From positions 62,001 through 126,000 of the forward strand of contig JADKJG010000010.1 of the NCBI GenBank assembly GCA_016722375.1: DNA of 64,000 bases. The letters run 5' to 3'. Below, in pieces: positions 36,253 to 47,838 of this stretch; the first letter of the stretch is position 1; every line of letters begins with the position of its first letter. The notes under the pieces were generated by a model. It saw only the letters and a program-made list of their open reading frames with translations. It did not search any database and had not been told where the DNA came from. Made by a program: the position numbers and the translations under genes. This stretch comes from Bacteroidota bacterium. Lineage in GTDB: Bacteria > Bacteroidota > Bacteroidia > Chitinophagales > LD1.

Positions 36253-39200
36253 TTAGCGCAAAAGTGTGAACGAGCCGGAATCATGATGCTGAATGTTTAT
36301 TCCAGAGTTGTTCTGGTCGGGTCCCAGCATCTTAATATAATAGATATAGGTGCCTACAGGCTGCTCCGCTCCTTTGAATGTTCCATCCCAATAGCCGTTG
36401 CCGTCATAGATTAATTGTCCCCAACGATTATAGATTTTCATAGACTCAATGGTATATACCTCTTCCAGATGCTTAGGAATAACCGGCCCGTAGGTATCGT
36501 TCATGCCATCTCCGTTAGGCGTAAAGGCATCAGGCATAGGCGGAACGCCCGGCGGAATGACGGTGAGCAACACCGTATCATAAGCTACGCATCCAAATTC
36601 CTCATCTAAAACCATCACGGTATAGGTAGTGGTGACAAGGGGTGCCTTTACATAAGGTGACTTTTCGGTGGAGTCTACCAGATAAGTAGAAGGGCTCCAT
36701 GAATAGTTAAAGGTGCCGGTATAACTTGTAGCAGCCACATCCAACGTAGCATCGCGGCCAGAGAATACTGTTCCAGAAGCAGGGTCAGAAACCACAGCAT
36801 CTACTACCAAACAACGGATACCAATTTCAATCGCATCGGTGCCTGTACAGTTGAATTGATCGGTTACGGTCAAGGAGTAGCTCCCTGTCTTGGAAACCGA
36901 AATGCTTGAAGCGGTGCTATCGTTTGACCACAGATAGGTGCCGTTAGCACCGGAAGCTAAGGTCACTGCCGTATCACAATGACAAAGATTTATGTCATCA
37001 CCCAAATTTACTACCGGTGGATTGTTCGCAATAATCGTAATCGTATCTCGTGAAGTACATCCATCCTTGGAAGCCGCCACTGAATAATCACCCGGTGTCG
37101 AAATCACCAGAGAATCTGCTTGTGTATTTCCCGGAGTCCAAGTATAAGTAGCTCCCGATTCTATATTAACCCGGAGAACGGAACTGCCCTGCCCTACACA
37201 TATTGCATTTGGCATTGCAGTAATCTCAGGACTCGGTGCAGGTAACGCCCTTACGCTTGCTGTATCCATTGCTTTAACTATACAGCCCCGATTATCCGTG
37301 GCGGTGTAAGTATAAACACCAGAAGTACTCACATTAATATTTTGAGTAGTGCCTCCATTATTCCATTTATATATGACAAAGCCGCTGCTACCGATTAGCT
37401 CAATAGAACTGCCCAAACAAAATGAAGTATCACCAGCCGGTGTGACCATTGCAGGACTCAGTATATATTTAGAAACAGTCACTGTGTCTGAATTATAAAA
37501 ACATTTGCCGTCAAACACCCGCACCCAATAGCCCTTTACATTGGGTACCTGTGGCGCTGTACTAATGGAAGGTACCGTATCACCCGTGGACCATTGATAG
37601 GATGAATAAGGCGAACCACTAGGGGTTAGTTGCACCGTGTCATAGGGACAAATACTTGTATCGCGCCCCAGAGTTACTGGACCTCGTTCAATAATTTTAA
37701 TCCTAATCGTATCATTCACCCTACAACCAATAGGGCTAAACGCTGTTAAGCGGTAAGTAGTAGAAGTAGTTGGCCAAACGAAAGGACTTTGAGCGGTATC
37801 TGATGAAATATTAGCACTTGGAATCCAGCGGAATGAAGCGCCTGTACCATTAAATATGATTTGAGAAGTATCACCGGGACAGGTAGAATCCGGAGAGACA
37901 CCGATAGTGTAAGGGAAATCACCAATGCTTACTTTAATCGTATCACGCATCACACAGCCATTATTTAAAGTGGCCACAAAGGAATATTCGGTGGGCGTTC
38001 CTGGAAAAGCCTTTGGATTTAGAATCGTTGGATCTGACAAACCGGAGGATGGAGTCCAAAGAATAGAAGAAATCAAACTGTTAGCCGTGCTTTGCGGAGT
38101 GAACCGAAAAGCAATAGGCGAAGAGGTCGTCCATGAAGATGCATTATATCCTACAGGGCTATTTCCCACTGTACCGGTCGTGTTCTCCACACCCAGTGTA
38201 TTCGTCATACCGGAAGATGTCTGAGAGAAGATGTGCATCTCAATCACATTCGTGCCTTCATATATCTGCATCTCGCCGCTCAAAGCCCCTATTCCGGTAA
38301 CAAAGCGTACATTATTCCATCGAATCACCACCACGCGGTTTGGTGCCGAGCCGGTAGTAAAATAGTCAATCGTTCCGCCTAGATTGGTGTTCATATCACT
38401 CCAACATAAAGCAATCACATTATTCGGTGAAGCCGCTGCCGGCAAGGATTGCCCCAAACAACAACCTGCACCCTGACCAGAGGAGAAGGTGATAAAACCG
38501 TTGGTAGAAATATAATACTGCGTAACGGTGCTACAGAAAAAGCTGAACGAAAAAGGCAAAGTCTTCACCGGGCTGACCACATCATCACCCACCGGTCCGG
38601 CAGTAGTGCTACCAGGTGGAGTAATTGGCGAATATGGGATCGGTGTTACTATATAGCCGGGGATGCAGCTAGTCACCGGTGGATGAATAAACCTTGCTCT
38701 CAATTCTATAGAATCCGTGTTACAAACAACGGTATCCGGTCCCGCCGTCATCGCTAGGCTTGTATCTATAAAGAGTTGAATGGTCGTATCCCCTGAACAC
38801 AATCCGTCGCTCACTTTCACATGATAGGTAACATTATAGTTCACCACTGCGGTAGGATTAGAAGTATCTGGCAGAATTGTTCCATCAGAACCCGTCCAAG
38901 TATAGCTCAACTGATTGATAGGCGAAACACACATTCCAAACCTAGTGTTTGGCCGATTTCTTCCAACAGTACCCTGCGCGTTGATATTGGTGCAGCCCGA
39001 ACTGGTAGTAAGGGTTGCTGTTCCATAACGAACTGAGTTCAACTCCGTGCTTTGACTATAAAACACCGGATCGGCTGAGGTGCTGACACTGGTGTCATAA
39101 CAAATCTCCACTAGCAGGTTTGAAAATCCATCCCAATTATATGGCGTATCAAAAGTGTGAATGTTCCAACCGGCAGTAGTACTATATGTCATCGGATTAA

Positions 39201-41286
39201 GCACCGTAACAAAAGACGCTGTAACGTAAGAGCCTGCAACGAGCGACTTCAACGGCGTGCAAGCCAATTTAATCGTAAAACTACCGAAAGGGCGAACACT
39301 ATTTTTTGTGGCTACATTGAAACCAAGACTTGTAATAGCTCCTGCACCCATACCGAGCGACTGCAATTCATATCCTTGATACAAATACTGAAATCTGCCA
39401 TCCGTCTGACCGGTGTAGGGGGTGGTGTTGGTGGACGTAGAAGTGGTAGCTGTTCCCAAATCTTTTGAAATCACTTTACTATTTGCCATACAAGGATTCT
39501 GCGGATCGCTCACCGCGCCACAGTTCACCAAACCTACTATCGGATTCAATACCACCGACGCTCCGGGGCATACATAATTATCTGATGGAAACACAATCAA
39601 TTTTGGACCGATACCCTGAACCACTACCTGAAAACTATCCGTCACCATACACTGCGCCTGCGACACCATCGTAACACTATAGGTGGTCGTAGCCGTAGGG
39701 CGTACATCTGTGGTAGCCGAAGTTGGGTTAGTAATACCTCCCGATGCTGGCGACCACGAATAAGTGAAGGGTCCTCCGGTTGGGGGAACTCCTGCGGCTG
39801 TCAACGAAGTGCTGGCGTTCCAGACAAATAGTATCATCCGGCGAAGTGATACTGATGTCGAAAGGTGGAACCACAAAGACTACTACTGTATCGGTCTTCT
39901 TACATCCGCCAATTAGGTTTCCCGTTACCACATAACTGGTGGTAGCAGCCGGAGCTATAAATATAGAGGAACTATCACTGTTCGCATTAACGATACCCGT
40001 AGTCGGTGTCCACGAAAAATGGTTTCCGCCTATGGCTGATACTTCTACCGGATCGCCGGTTGTACAATAAAATTTATCAGGTCCGGCATAGGTTTCATCC
40101 AACACTGAAATGGTATAAGTAATCAACTGCAAACCAGGAATGGGGCAGGCATTATCCAACACTTGAATCGTAAAATAACGGAAACCGGTATCGTTAGGCA
40201 TAGGCAACCAAGTGAAGGTAATATTCACCGTGTCGGGGCTGCCGGCAGTAACATAGGTAACCGTTGCACCCGGAATGGCGGCTGCTACGTTTGAACTTAC
40301 CGTCAACGGCTGACCATCGGGGTCCTTGGCACCAATAGTGAAACTCACCTCGTTTCCCGGACAAAGCCCGATTGAATTACAATCAAACACTACTGCACCG
40401 GTCGTGTTGCCGTTATTCAAACAACTATTAATCTGTGGTGCATTATTATTACAGTTGATCACAATAATCTCAATATCGCGCATCGTACTTCCTATCAACA
40501 CTCCGTTGCGATATTCTTGCACCAATACATCCACCACATAAACACCTTGTGCAGTGGGCGTGAAAGACATCTGTCCGGTCTGGGTATTAAATCCAAAACC
40601 CGAGGCGGTGGGTAATGGGCTGTTCACATTATACCCGCCCTGATAGCTCAGGTTAGCACCATTATCATTTTGAGGGGTAATTAAAGAGTAAACCAATGAA
40701 TCACCATCCGTATCTACCGAACCGTGCGAATAATTCACCGGTTGGTTCACACAGAAATAAGGCACAGGTAAGGAAGTGAATATCGGCGCACTATTACACA
40801 CCACATTACTTGTATTCAGGGTAGCTGCTACGCCGAAATAGAGGCTGGGTGGATTGTTATCAAATAAATTAGTAGAAGTATTGCGACAACAATCGCCGTA
40901 TCGAAAGGTATAGGTATTGCAATTCGCCTGAACAGTCACCGTGCCTACATACGTATAGCGCTGCACCCCGGATAAGAGCCGCCTCGGCAGGTAGATAGAT
41001 AGGTTGGGCAAAGTTGAGACACCTCCTGTCCGCTTTGATTTTGATCCAATGTCAACGTAACCGAAGAATTGCCACAAGAAGAAAGGACATCTACCGGTAT
41101 TGTATTTGTTACTGCCACACCGCTGCAATCGCGATAAAGCGTCACGACAATCTGATATTGATTTCCACCCAAGCACCGATAGGAAATATCCGAACCCATG
41201 ATATGGGTGGCCATCAGTGGAGCGGTAAGAAAACAACAAGCAACAAGTGCTAATAACCCTTTAAATAGAGTGGAAAGTCCTTTCAT
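36253..41286 (-). pseudogene. giant secreted Ig/PKD-repeat protein with gliding-motility C-terminal domain, two frameshifts
   Basis: About 1,675 residues if restored. It starts at ATG 41286 with a signal peptide and ATHIMGSDISYRCLGGNQYQ, typical of large Bacteroidota adhesin-like proteins. The middle is a chain of Ig/PKD-like modules (C..G..V.L.A / Y.W.......I.V...G.Y.V.V..) and the end is a CHU_C-type sorting domain: PDAFTPNGDGMNDTYGP, IYNRWGQLIYDGNGYWDG, PVGTYIYYIK. The reading frame breaks twice: at the C run 40966-40969 (one base missing; PGVQRYTYVG is restored) and near 39820 (one base extra; CLNASTSLTA is restored). Segments 36253-39876 and 39728-41239 are otherwise open. Probably a type IX substrate paired with the PorP/SprF protein downstream. 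Confidence 0.85.
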
Positions 41287-42452
41287 AAGAATGAGGATGG
41301 ATACAGAAAATTCGATGGCTAAAATAGATATTTTGAAGAAAGTGGTTAATTATTGATAAAGAATCCTTCCAGTAAAATTTAATCCTCCTAATAAATCTAG
41401 GCAAGCGATTAAATGAAACAAAACGCCAACGACCCTGACCGGTTAGTTTGCTGTTGATATAAAACTCCTTCAGTTTCCTCAGCTCTATCTGTGGCCTATT
41501 TTGTTTAACTATCTACTTTATCTATAGGGGAAAGAAAATGTTCAGAGAAAAACAGATTCCGGACAATGCCACATGCAACTACTTCTTCAAAGAAATCAAC
41601 CCAAAGATCACCACCTTTCTAGATGGGAGATATTTAATGAGGCATTGGGTGTTGCCTTAAAAGTCACAATAAAACAGTAATTAATAGCCATGTATCACCA
41701 ATTTTGATCGGCTTAGAATATCAATTTGCCAAATCCGTTTGTTACGACCTGTAAGTAATGAAAGACCTAGTCAGAAACAATGTTTGGAGACATTTAGGAG
41801 CACAGACTCTAAAAAGGCCTCGTTTTTCGGCCAATAAACACCTTCTGATATTAAGATAATCCCCATTTTGAGCAAACAGGCACCTATCTCAAGCTAACAG
41901 GTACCGAATAGCTACGAACAGGGACCGATCTTTAGCTAACAGGTACCGAATAGCAGTTAACAGGCATCCGTCTTTAGCTAACAGGGACCGAGTAGCAACT
42001 AACAGGGACCTGTCTCTTGCTAACAGGGACCGAATAGCTACGAACAGGGACCTATCTCTTGCTAACAGGTACCGAATAGCTACGAACAGGGACCTGTCTC
42101 TTACTAACAGGTACCGAATAGCGGCTAACAGGGACCTGTCTCTTACTAACAGGTACCGAATAGCTGGAGATGGGTACCGAATAGAAATAAGTCGGTCAAA
42201 AACGGAAAAGGAAGAGGACAATTTGGCAGAGATTGGGGTAAAATGGAAAAAGCAGAGGAAGCAAACACAAAGACGGTAACAAGCAAACCTGTCCGCCCTG
42301 TAAGTTTTGCCTACCTCAATTAAACAACTCTTTCTTATTTATCAGAAACCAATTTTAAAATTCCCATCAGTCCATATATAGTTGAATTATCTGACGATTG
42401 AAAGTCAACTGAGAGATGAATTGGATATGGTCCAAGAAGAGGTCGGTGGAGT
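41287..42452. other. spacer of about 1.2 kb without genes
   Basis: No convincing gene on either strand. The only structure is the 21-bp tandem array at 41875-42168. Upstream of the giant-protein gene (41287-41500) no recognisable promoter pair stands out. The open frame on the minus strand at 41889-42221 is a translation of the array. Confidence 0.65.
41875..42168. repeat. tandem array, 21-bp unit, 14 copies in two alternating subtypes
   Basis: Fourteen 21-bp units, each starting AACAGG. Subtype A continues TACCGAATAGC and contains the palindrome GGTACC. Subtype B contains the dyad ACAGGGACCTGT followed by CTCTTNCT. In the second half they alternate strictly, giving a 42-bp higher-order unit. 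The last unit runs into AGATGGGTACCGAATAG. The period and dyad-per-unit design match the arrays at 4066 and 58441, although the sequences are unrelated. Confidence 0.9.
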
Positions 42453-43181
42453 TTAATTCATACAAACCTTGCTCATGTCATTGGGCATCGCGTACATCAG
42501 TTTGATTAGCTCAACGGATTTGCTATAATCTTCCCAACGCTGATAAAGTATTTCGGTTTGTTCAATTAACTGGTTGTAGCGATCTATCACCTGGTTGCAG
42601 GTTTCTATAAATTCTTCTTGTTTATCGGCCATATTGCCGATGCTGTCAAAAAATGCCTGTTCATCCTGATCATACTGATCTGAATCGAGTGAACAGGTTT
42701 CACTTTTTTGTGCAAATCTGTCACGGAACTCTTTGTACTCGTCAAACAGTTCAGAAAATAATTCATCTTTTGTATTCAACGGGGTGAAGACCAAATACAT
42801 TTTTTCACTTTCATCTGCCAGTTGCTGCATTTCCTCATTGAAACGGTGCATAACACTAAAAAAGTTGCGAGCGTCGGCCGCAATCATTTCAATAGATGGA
42901 CGGTTCACAACCACACGGTTTATAGTTTGTGCGGCATTTTTTTCGAGGATGGCGAGTTGCACATGCAAGCGGGTGTATTGCGACAGCGACCGGTCAATAT
43001 GTTCGCTGTGTTGTTCATATTTATTTTGAACTGATTCGTATTCGCCATACAAATCCTTCACAAAATTGTGCAGGGCGGTGTAGCGCTCCAGCATTTCTTC
43101 TTCAAAAGGGTGAAAAGGTTTTAGCTCGTTATAGCTAAGATCTATGGTGCGTAGCGGAAGTTCTATTTTCTTGTTCATCAT
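42453..43181 (-). CDS. coiled-coil protein of unknown function
   Basis: A 242-residue acidic, helical protein without signal peptide or membrane segment. Heptad-like stretches (about residues 45-90, 105-130 and 190-230) predict extended coiled coil. No recognised domain. It is isolated: a repeat-bearing spacer lies downstream and about 200 bp separates it from the OstA-like gene upstream. Start ATG 43181 (two consecutive Met codons). Confidence 0.65.
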   Translation of the reverse strand: MMNKKIELPLRTIDLSYNELKPFHPFEEEMLERYTALHNFVKDLYGEYESVQNKYEQHSEHIDRSLSQYTRLHVQLAILEKNAAQTINRVVVNRPSIEMIAADARNFFSVMHRFNEEMQQLADESEKMYLVFTPLNTKDELFSELFDEYKEFRDRFAQKSETCSLDSDQYDQDEQAFFDSIGNMADKQEEFIETCNQVIDRYNQLIEQTEILYQRWEDYSKSVELIKLMYAMPNDMSKVCMN

Positions 43182-43388
43182 AATGAGGTATGTTAGATAC
43201 TAACAAGATATAGAGCCAAGGATACTTTGTCAAGCTAATCTGCGCACAATTTGTACGAATCATTGCGGGGCTTGGGGAATACAAGTGGCAAGAGTAGAAC
43301 GGGAAGGAGAGATTGACTGATTTACAGATTGACCAACAGTCCAGATGGCTGCTTTTAATACATCTGTCTATCCTTCAATTATTAAAGC

Positions 43389-44945
43389 CTATTCCAGCAG
43401 TGCTTCTCTGCTCTTGGGTTTGCGATCTATCTGCCATTTAAAATCTTTCAATTGCATTTGCTCTTTGGTGAGCATCTTCATCGGTGTGAAAACGGCTTCC
43501 GGTTTTTTGATGAATACAATCTTCTTGATCTTTTTGTTTTCAAAGTGAAGACTGATGGTGTTGGACTGTGCCTTGTTCGCTCCGATGAATTTATCCTTTT
43601 CGTCTTTTCCGAAATAAAGGCTTTCGCTGTTCCCTTCCACATCTAAACGTCGCATTTCATTGTCTTCAAAATAGCCGAAGATGTTGGTTCCTTTTATCTG
43701 GTCGTAATATTTTTTCCCGGTAGGAGAAATAATAAACCCCGACCGATAGATGCTGAAGTGATCGGCCTTTCGATTTTTCGTGTAGAAGTAAATGGTGTCT
43801 CCGCTCATCTGGGTTTGGTCGCTCCATATCACCGGCTGTTGATACATGCGGAAGATGGAATCTTCAAAAGAATAGAAGAGCGAATCGCAAACACCCTGCA
43901 TATCTTTCATAAACAGTTGCACATTTCGGTAGGCAAAAAAATTGCGCACGGTATCAGTTTCAGATTTTGTCATGGACTTGAGGGTATCGCCGGTAAGCAA
44001 CAAAGAATCCTTTTCCATTTTATAAATCATCAAAGGTTTTTGAGTGGCCATGATGTATTGTCGCCGATCCGAATATTCTCCATAGTGCCCGAGAATCTCC
44101 ACTCCCATCGAGGAATCAATCCATTGAAAGGGGCCAATCACCTTACTAAAACCGATGGCCCGTTCGTAGAAAATACTATCCGCATTCAATTGTTGGGGTG
44201 GGTTATAAACCGTGGTGTTCTTTCCAAAAGCAGAAATATTGTGCTCGCTGTCGTACCAGCCGCTGGAGCATACAATCCGGCTTTCGGCATTGATGATTTC
44301 TGTGTGGCCGAGAAAGGTAGATACTTTGGTGCCGGTGTGATATTTCAGCGTGTCGGAGTATAAGGTATAATCAGGATCTTTGATGACTACATCTCCTTTG
44401 AAAAACACTTCGTTAGTATTGGAATAATAATACCCACGCTTGCTGGTGATGACCGTTGAGTCTTTGAGCACCCGGCCGCTGTCTACATAATAGCTGAGGC
44501 GGTTCTTTACATCATAAAACAGTTGGTTAGTAAATAGTTTCATGTTTCCGTCGCTTAGTTGGGCATTACCCTGAAGCGAAGAAAACTTTCGGTTGCCATC
44601 GTGATGTAAAGTATTGGAGAAAGCATTTACGGTATCTTGTTGAATATGGATATGCCCCCAAGCATCTACGGAGTTGGTTTCTTTGTCGAGATGAGCGCTG
44701 TCGCACCACATCAGGATTTCATCCTGCTTGAGCCTTACATTACCTACCAGCTTAGTAATCTTCTTTCCTCCACTTTCCTGAAAGCGCAACTCATCGGCGT
44801 TCAGTATTTCTACTTCCTTTTTTTCATCGCTCTTTTGAGAAAACGAAAATACAGGCAACAAGAATCCTGCCAAAAGAAGCAGGTAAGCATAAACCGGTTT
44901 TTGATTTTGGATAATTATACGGAGCAAAGGAATTGATGCAATCAC
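43389..44945 (-). CDS. OstA/LptA-like periplasmic protein
   Basis: A 518-residue exported protein of the OstA-like family, related to the LptA/LptD N-terminal beta-jellyroll that bridges LPS across the periplasm. After a hydrophobic N-terminus (YAYLLLLAGFLLPVFSFS) come repeated strands of the type ILNADELRFQE, KLVGNVRLKQDEILMWCDSA, LYSDTLKYHTGT and EVFFKGDVVIKDPDYTLYSD. It follows the MlaD-like gene by 30 bp on the same strand. GTG 44945 is the best start available; a later start would trim the N-terminus before the signal segment. Confidence 0.85.
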   Translation of the reverse strand: MIASIPLLRIIIQNQKPVYAYLLLLAGFLLPVFSFSQKSDEKKEVEILNADELRFQESGGKKITKLVGNVRLKQDEILMWCDSAHLDKETNSVDAWGHIHIQQDTVNAFSNTLHHDGNRKFSSLQGNAQLSDGNMKLFTNQLFYDVKNRLSYYVDSGRVLKDSTVITSKRGYYYSNTNEVFFKGDVVIKDPDYTLYSDTLKYHTGTKVSTFLGHTEIINAESRIVCSSGWYDSEHNISAFGKNTTVYNPPQQLNADSIFYERAIGFSKVIGPFQWIDSSMGVEILGHYGEYSDRRQYIMATQKPLMIYKMEKDSLLLTGDTLKSMTKSETDTVRNFFAYRNVQLFMKDMQGVCDSLFYSFEDSIFRMYQQPVIWSDQTQMSGDTIYFYTKNRKADHFSIYRSGFIISPTGKKYYDQIKGTNIFGYFEDNEMRRLDVEGNSESLYFGKDEKDKFIGANKAQSNTISLHFENKKIKKIVFIKKPEAVFTPMKMLTKEQMQLKDFKWQIDRKPKSREALLE

Positions 44946-44975
44946 AAAAACAAAGTTCGGAAAATTGAGCAGAGC

Positions 44976-45953
44976 TTATTTCCCGGACTCGTTGTATCTC
45001 TTCTCCATGCGGGTTTCGTGCTTTTTGGCACCAAATACACTTACATTGATATAGCGATATGGGCGCTCCTTGACATCTTTTAAGAGGACGTTGAGGTTAC
45101 CTACAGTAGTGTCGAGTTTGGTATAAAGTTCATCTTCCTTCACCAATTTGCCTATGGTACCTTTTCCGTCTTTAATACCCTGAATCACACCGTTCAGTTC
45201 CATCACGGTAGCATTGAGGTTGTTGACCGTTTGCTTGAGGTTTGCCTGCTTCAGCGAGTCGGTGATACTCCTAGCGTTATGAAGAATGGTTGTAATAGCC
45301 TCGTTGCTCTTTTCGATATTGCCGCTGATACTTTGCAGATTTTTGATGGTTAGTTTCAGGTTCTCCTGATTGTCGGCCAAAATGCTGTTGATTTTATCAA
45401 GTGCATCGTTAATTCCGCCGAGGGTGGTATAAATACCATCAGGGTTTCTTTTGTCGAAAAGATATTTGATGCCGATAATGCTAGTGTCTAATTGAGGAAT
45501 TATTTTTCTGACATCCATCATGATGGGGTCAATCTGTGAACCGAGTTGTTCGGTCAGATCTCTCTTAAACAAGGTATTTATTGTATCGCCGTCTTTCAAA
45601 TACTCCTTTGAATTTCCGAAGGAAAGGGAAACCTTTTTACTACCCAGAAAGTCCGTAGAAATCAAATTAGCTAGGGTGCTGTCACTTTTAGGTACTTTAA
45701 TACCCTTTTCGATTACCAGTTCGACTACTATTTTCCCATCATCATGGTTGCGCGACATTTTGCCTACACGCCCAATCGGGAAACCGTTTACTTCTACCAA
45801 GTTTGATTTGTATAGCCCATCAACACGGTCGTAAACAGCGTAGTAAACATTTTCATTGGTGAAAATGTCAATGCCTTTGAGAAAATAAAAGCCCAGAATA
45901 AAAATCGTAATAGCGATTACAGAAAAGATACCAACCTTAGCAGGATTCGACAC
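44976..45953 (-). CDS. MlaD/MCE family lipid-transport protein
   Basis: A 325-residue inner-membrane-anchored MCE protein. One N-terminal transmembrane helix (VGIFSVIAITIFILGFYFL) precedes the MCE domain (YYAVYDRVDGLYKSNLVEVNGFPIGRVGKM). The C-terminal half is a long helical, tubulin-like tether (about residues 150-290). MCE proteins shuttle phospholipids between membranes; the permease and ATPase partners are not in this window. Start appears to be GTG 45953. In many Bacteroidota this gene sits directly beside the amidase gene; here a 5.6-kb sugar cluster intervenes. Confidence 0.88.
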   Translation of the reverse strand: MSNPAKVGIFSVIAITIFILGFYFLKGIDIFTNENVYYAVYDRVDGLYKSNLVEVNGFPIGRVGKMSRNHDDGKIVVELVIEKGIKVPKSDSTLANLISTDFLGSKKVSLSFGNSKEYLKDGDTINTLFKRDLTEQLGSQIDPIMMDVRKIIPQLDTSIIGIKYLFDKRNPDGIYTTLGGINDALDKINSILADNQENLKLTIKNLQSISGNIEKSNEAITTILHNARSITDSLKQANLKQTVNNLNATVMELNGVIQGIKDGKGTIGKLVKEDELYTKLDTTVGNLNVLLKDVKERPYRYINVSVFGAKKHETRMEKRYNESGK

Positions 45954-46059
45954 AGAATAAATTTTGTCAAAAATATGTTTTTGAGATTGAAATCAAAGAG
46001 AATGAAGCGAGTGACGTGTTCTGAATATCAAAGCAGCAGTCATATCGAATCTTTCTTAA

Positions 46060-47829
46060 TCACATCTCATCTACCTCCATATCCTGTTTCTTATCATAAA
46101 GAATCAAGTACTGACGGGCTTGATCTACTCCTAACTCAATAGCTCTCCTCCAGTCCGCAACGGCTCCCAGAGTGTCTGCTAAGCTAATCTTAGCCACCGC
46201 TCGGTTAAAAAAAGTGAGTCCCCGGCCATCATTGATCTGGATAGATGAATCATAATCTGCCAAGGCATCGGCAATTCTATCCAAATGAAATTTGGCGGCG
46301 CCTCTGTTACTGTATGCGTCGAAATAATCGGGTTCTATCTCGATTGCTTTGTTGAAGTCTTCTAAAGCTGGCTCATAGTTTTTTAGCAAATCTCTTAAGG
46401 AGCCCCTATTGTTGTAAGCTGCGGCATATTTTGGATCTAGTTCAATCGCCTTTGTCAGATCCTCCAATGCACCAACATTGTCACCGATGCTGTTTTTGGC
46501 AATAGCTCTTTGATTGTAAGCCACTGCAACATTAGGTTGCTTGTCAATGACATCATTAAAAAGAGTGATGCTGTTTTCCCATACCTTAATTCTAATGGTA
46601 GTTCGCCAGGTACAAAAGACTATAAAAGCTAGCATAGCGCCGATGACATAGTTTTTAATCTTACCTGCATAGGAGAACTTATCATCTTTGACATAAACAT
46701 AAAATTGGCCCATAATAAAAAACAAACCAGTATAGGATAAATAGGTATAGCGGTTGGCAGTTCCAAAAAATCCGGAGGGGACAATCCGTAACAATACAGA
46801 AATCGCGATGATAAAAAACAGAGTGCCAAAAATGAGTTCCTTTCTAAACTTCCCAGCGCGATAAACTCCCCAAATAATCAACGGGATAACCGGAATAGCG
46901 AGGAAATATTTGAGGGGTAATGTGGTCGAACTATCTGGGTAGCCATATATGGTACTAAGCTCACGGGGATATATAAACTTTTCAAAGTAAAACACAATGG
47001 AATAATTAGAGACTAAAAAGTTATCGAACAGTGAATAGTTTTGTCCCACTTCAAATATAGAGTCCCCCTCGTCGCTGTGAGTCATTAGAGTTAAAATTCC
47101 AAAGCCTAATGCGATTAGGAAGAATGGTATTTTCTCTAGGAACAGTCTCTTATCAATTTTTCTTGACAGGTAATAATCTACAAGAAACAATATGGGGGCA
47201 AAAGTAACTGCGGATGGTTTTGAAAGACAGGCTAAGATGAAAAGTAAGGCCGCATAGACCAGAAATTTAATTCGATAGTTATTATGTATATAGTCCAGAT
47301 AAAGGGACTGTCCATAAAAGAAAAAGATTAGAAATAGAGAAGTCTTTATCTGGCAAGCCCAAGTGACCACCGAAACGTGCATGGGGTGTATAGCGAAGAG
47401 TATGGCTACTATAGTGGCGACTTCATATCTTCCTGTTAGCCGAAAGATAAATTTATAAAGCATGATGGTAGCCAGAATGTGCAAAATGATACTTAACAAA
47501 TGATAGGCTTGAGGATTCAGTTCCCAGAAATGATACACGAAAGAATAGACGGCAAAAGGGAGAGGATTGTACATTCCAATAACCGGCGTAGTAAATATCT
47601 TTGCCATTCCTTCAAGAGAGAAATCTCTGATCAGTTCATTGCTGATAATATAATCTGGGTCATCCCAATTGGTAAAATCATATTTGATTGCCGGAGAGAA
47701 TAACACCAATATATAAATTGCAATAGCGGTCAGAATAATTGCATTTCTCCATTGAAAGTTTTCTCCTCCTGAGTCCTTTGTCTGAGACTGCTTTTTCTTT
47801 GTTCGATCCTTTCTGTTAGTTTTTGCCAT
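46060..47829 (-). CDS. multi-spanning membrane protein with C-terminal TPR domain (Tmtc/PMT-like glycosyltransferase)
   Basis: A 589-residue protein. After a basic N-terminus, about eleven to twelve membrane helices fill residues 30-430, with YDFTNWDDPDYI in the first loop resembling the DD-containing catalytic loop of GT-C mannosyltransferases, and HPMHVSVVTW near 150. Residues 440-580 form four TPR units (AYNQRAIAKNSIGDNVGALEDLTKAIELDP). This combination occurs in DUF1736/TMTC-type O-mannosyltransferase-like proteins; here probably an envelope or protein glycosyltransferase. Last gene of the sugar cluster, 9 bp after the methyltransferase. Confidence 0.8.
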   Translation of the reverse strand: MAKTNRKDRTKKKQSQTKDSGGENFQWRNAIILTAIAIYILVLFSPAIKYDFTNWDDPDYIISNELIRDFSLEGMAKIFTTPVIGMYNPLPFAVYSFVYHFWELNPQAYHLLSIILHILATIMLYKFIFRLTGRYEVATIVAILFAIHPMHVSVVTWACQIKTSLFLIFFFYGQSLYLDYIHNNYRIKFLVYAALLFILACLSKPSAVTFAPILFLVDYYLSRKIDKRLFLEKIPFFLIALGFGILTLMTHSDEGDSIFEVGQNYSLFDNFLVSNYSIVFYFEKFIYPRELSTIYGYPDSSTTLPLKYFLAIPVIPLIIWGVYRAGKFRKELIFGTLFFIIAISVLLRIVPSGFFGTANRYTYLSYTGLFFIMGQFYVYVKDDKFSYAGKIKNYVIGAMLAFIVFCTWRTTIRIKVWENSITLFNDVIDKQPNVAVAYNQRAIAKNSIGDNVGALEDLTKAIELDPKYAAAYNNRGSLRDLLKNYEPALEDFNKAIEIEPDYFDAYSNRGAAKFHLDRIADALADYDSSIQINDGRGLTFFNRAVAKISLADTLGAVADWRRAIELGVDQARQYLILYDKKQDMEVDEM

Positions 47830-47838
47830 TTGTTTATC

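Noticed and set aside
41889..42221. Minus-strand frame with RDRSLLAAIRYLLV repeats
   Set aside because: Pure translation of the 21-bp array; no non-repeat protein sequence of substance.
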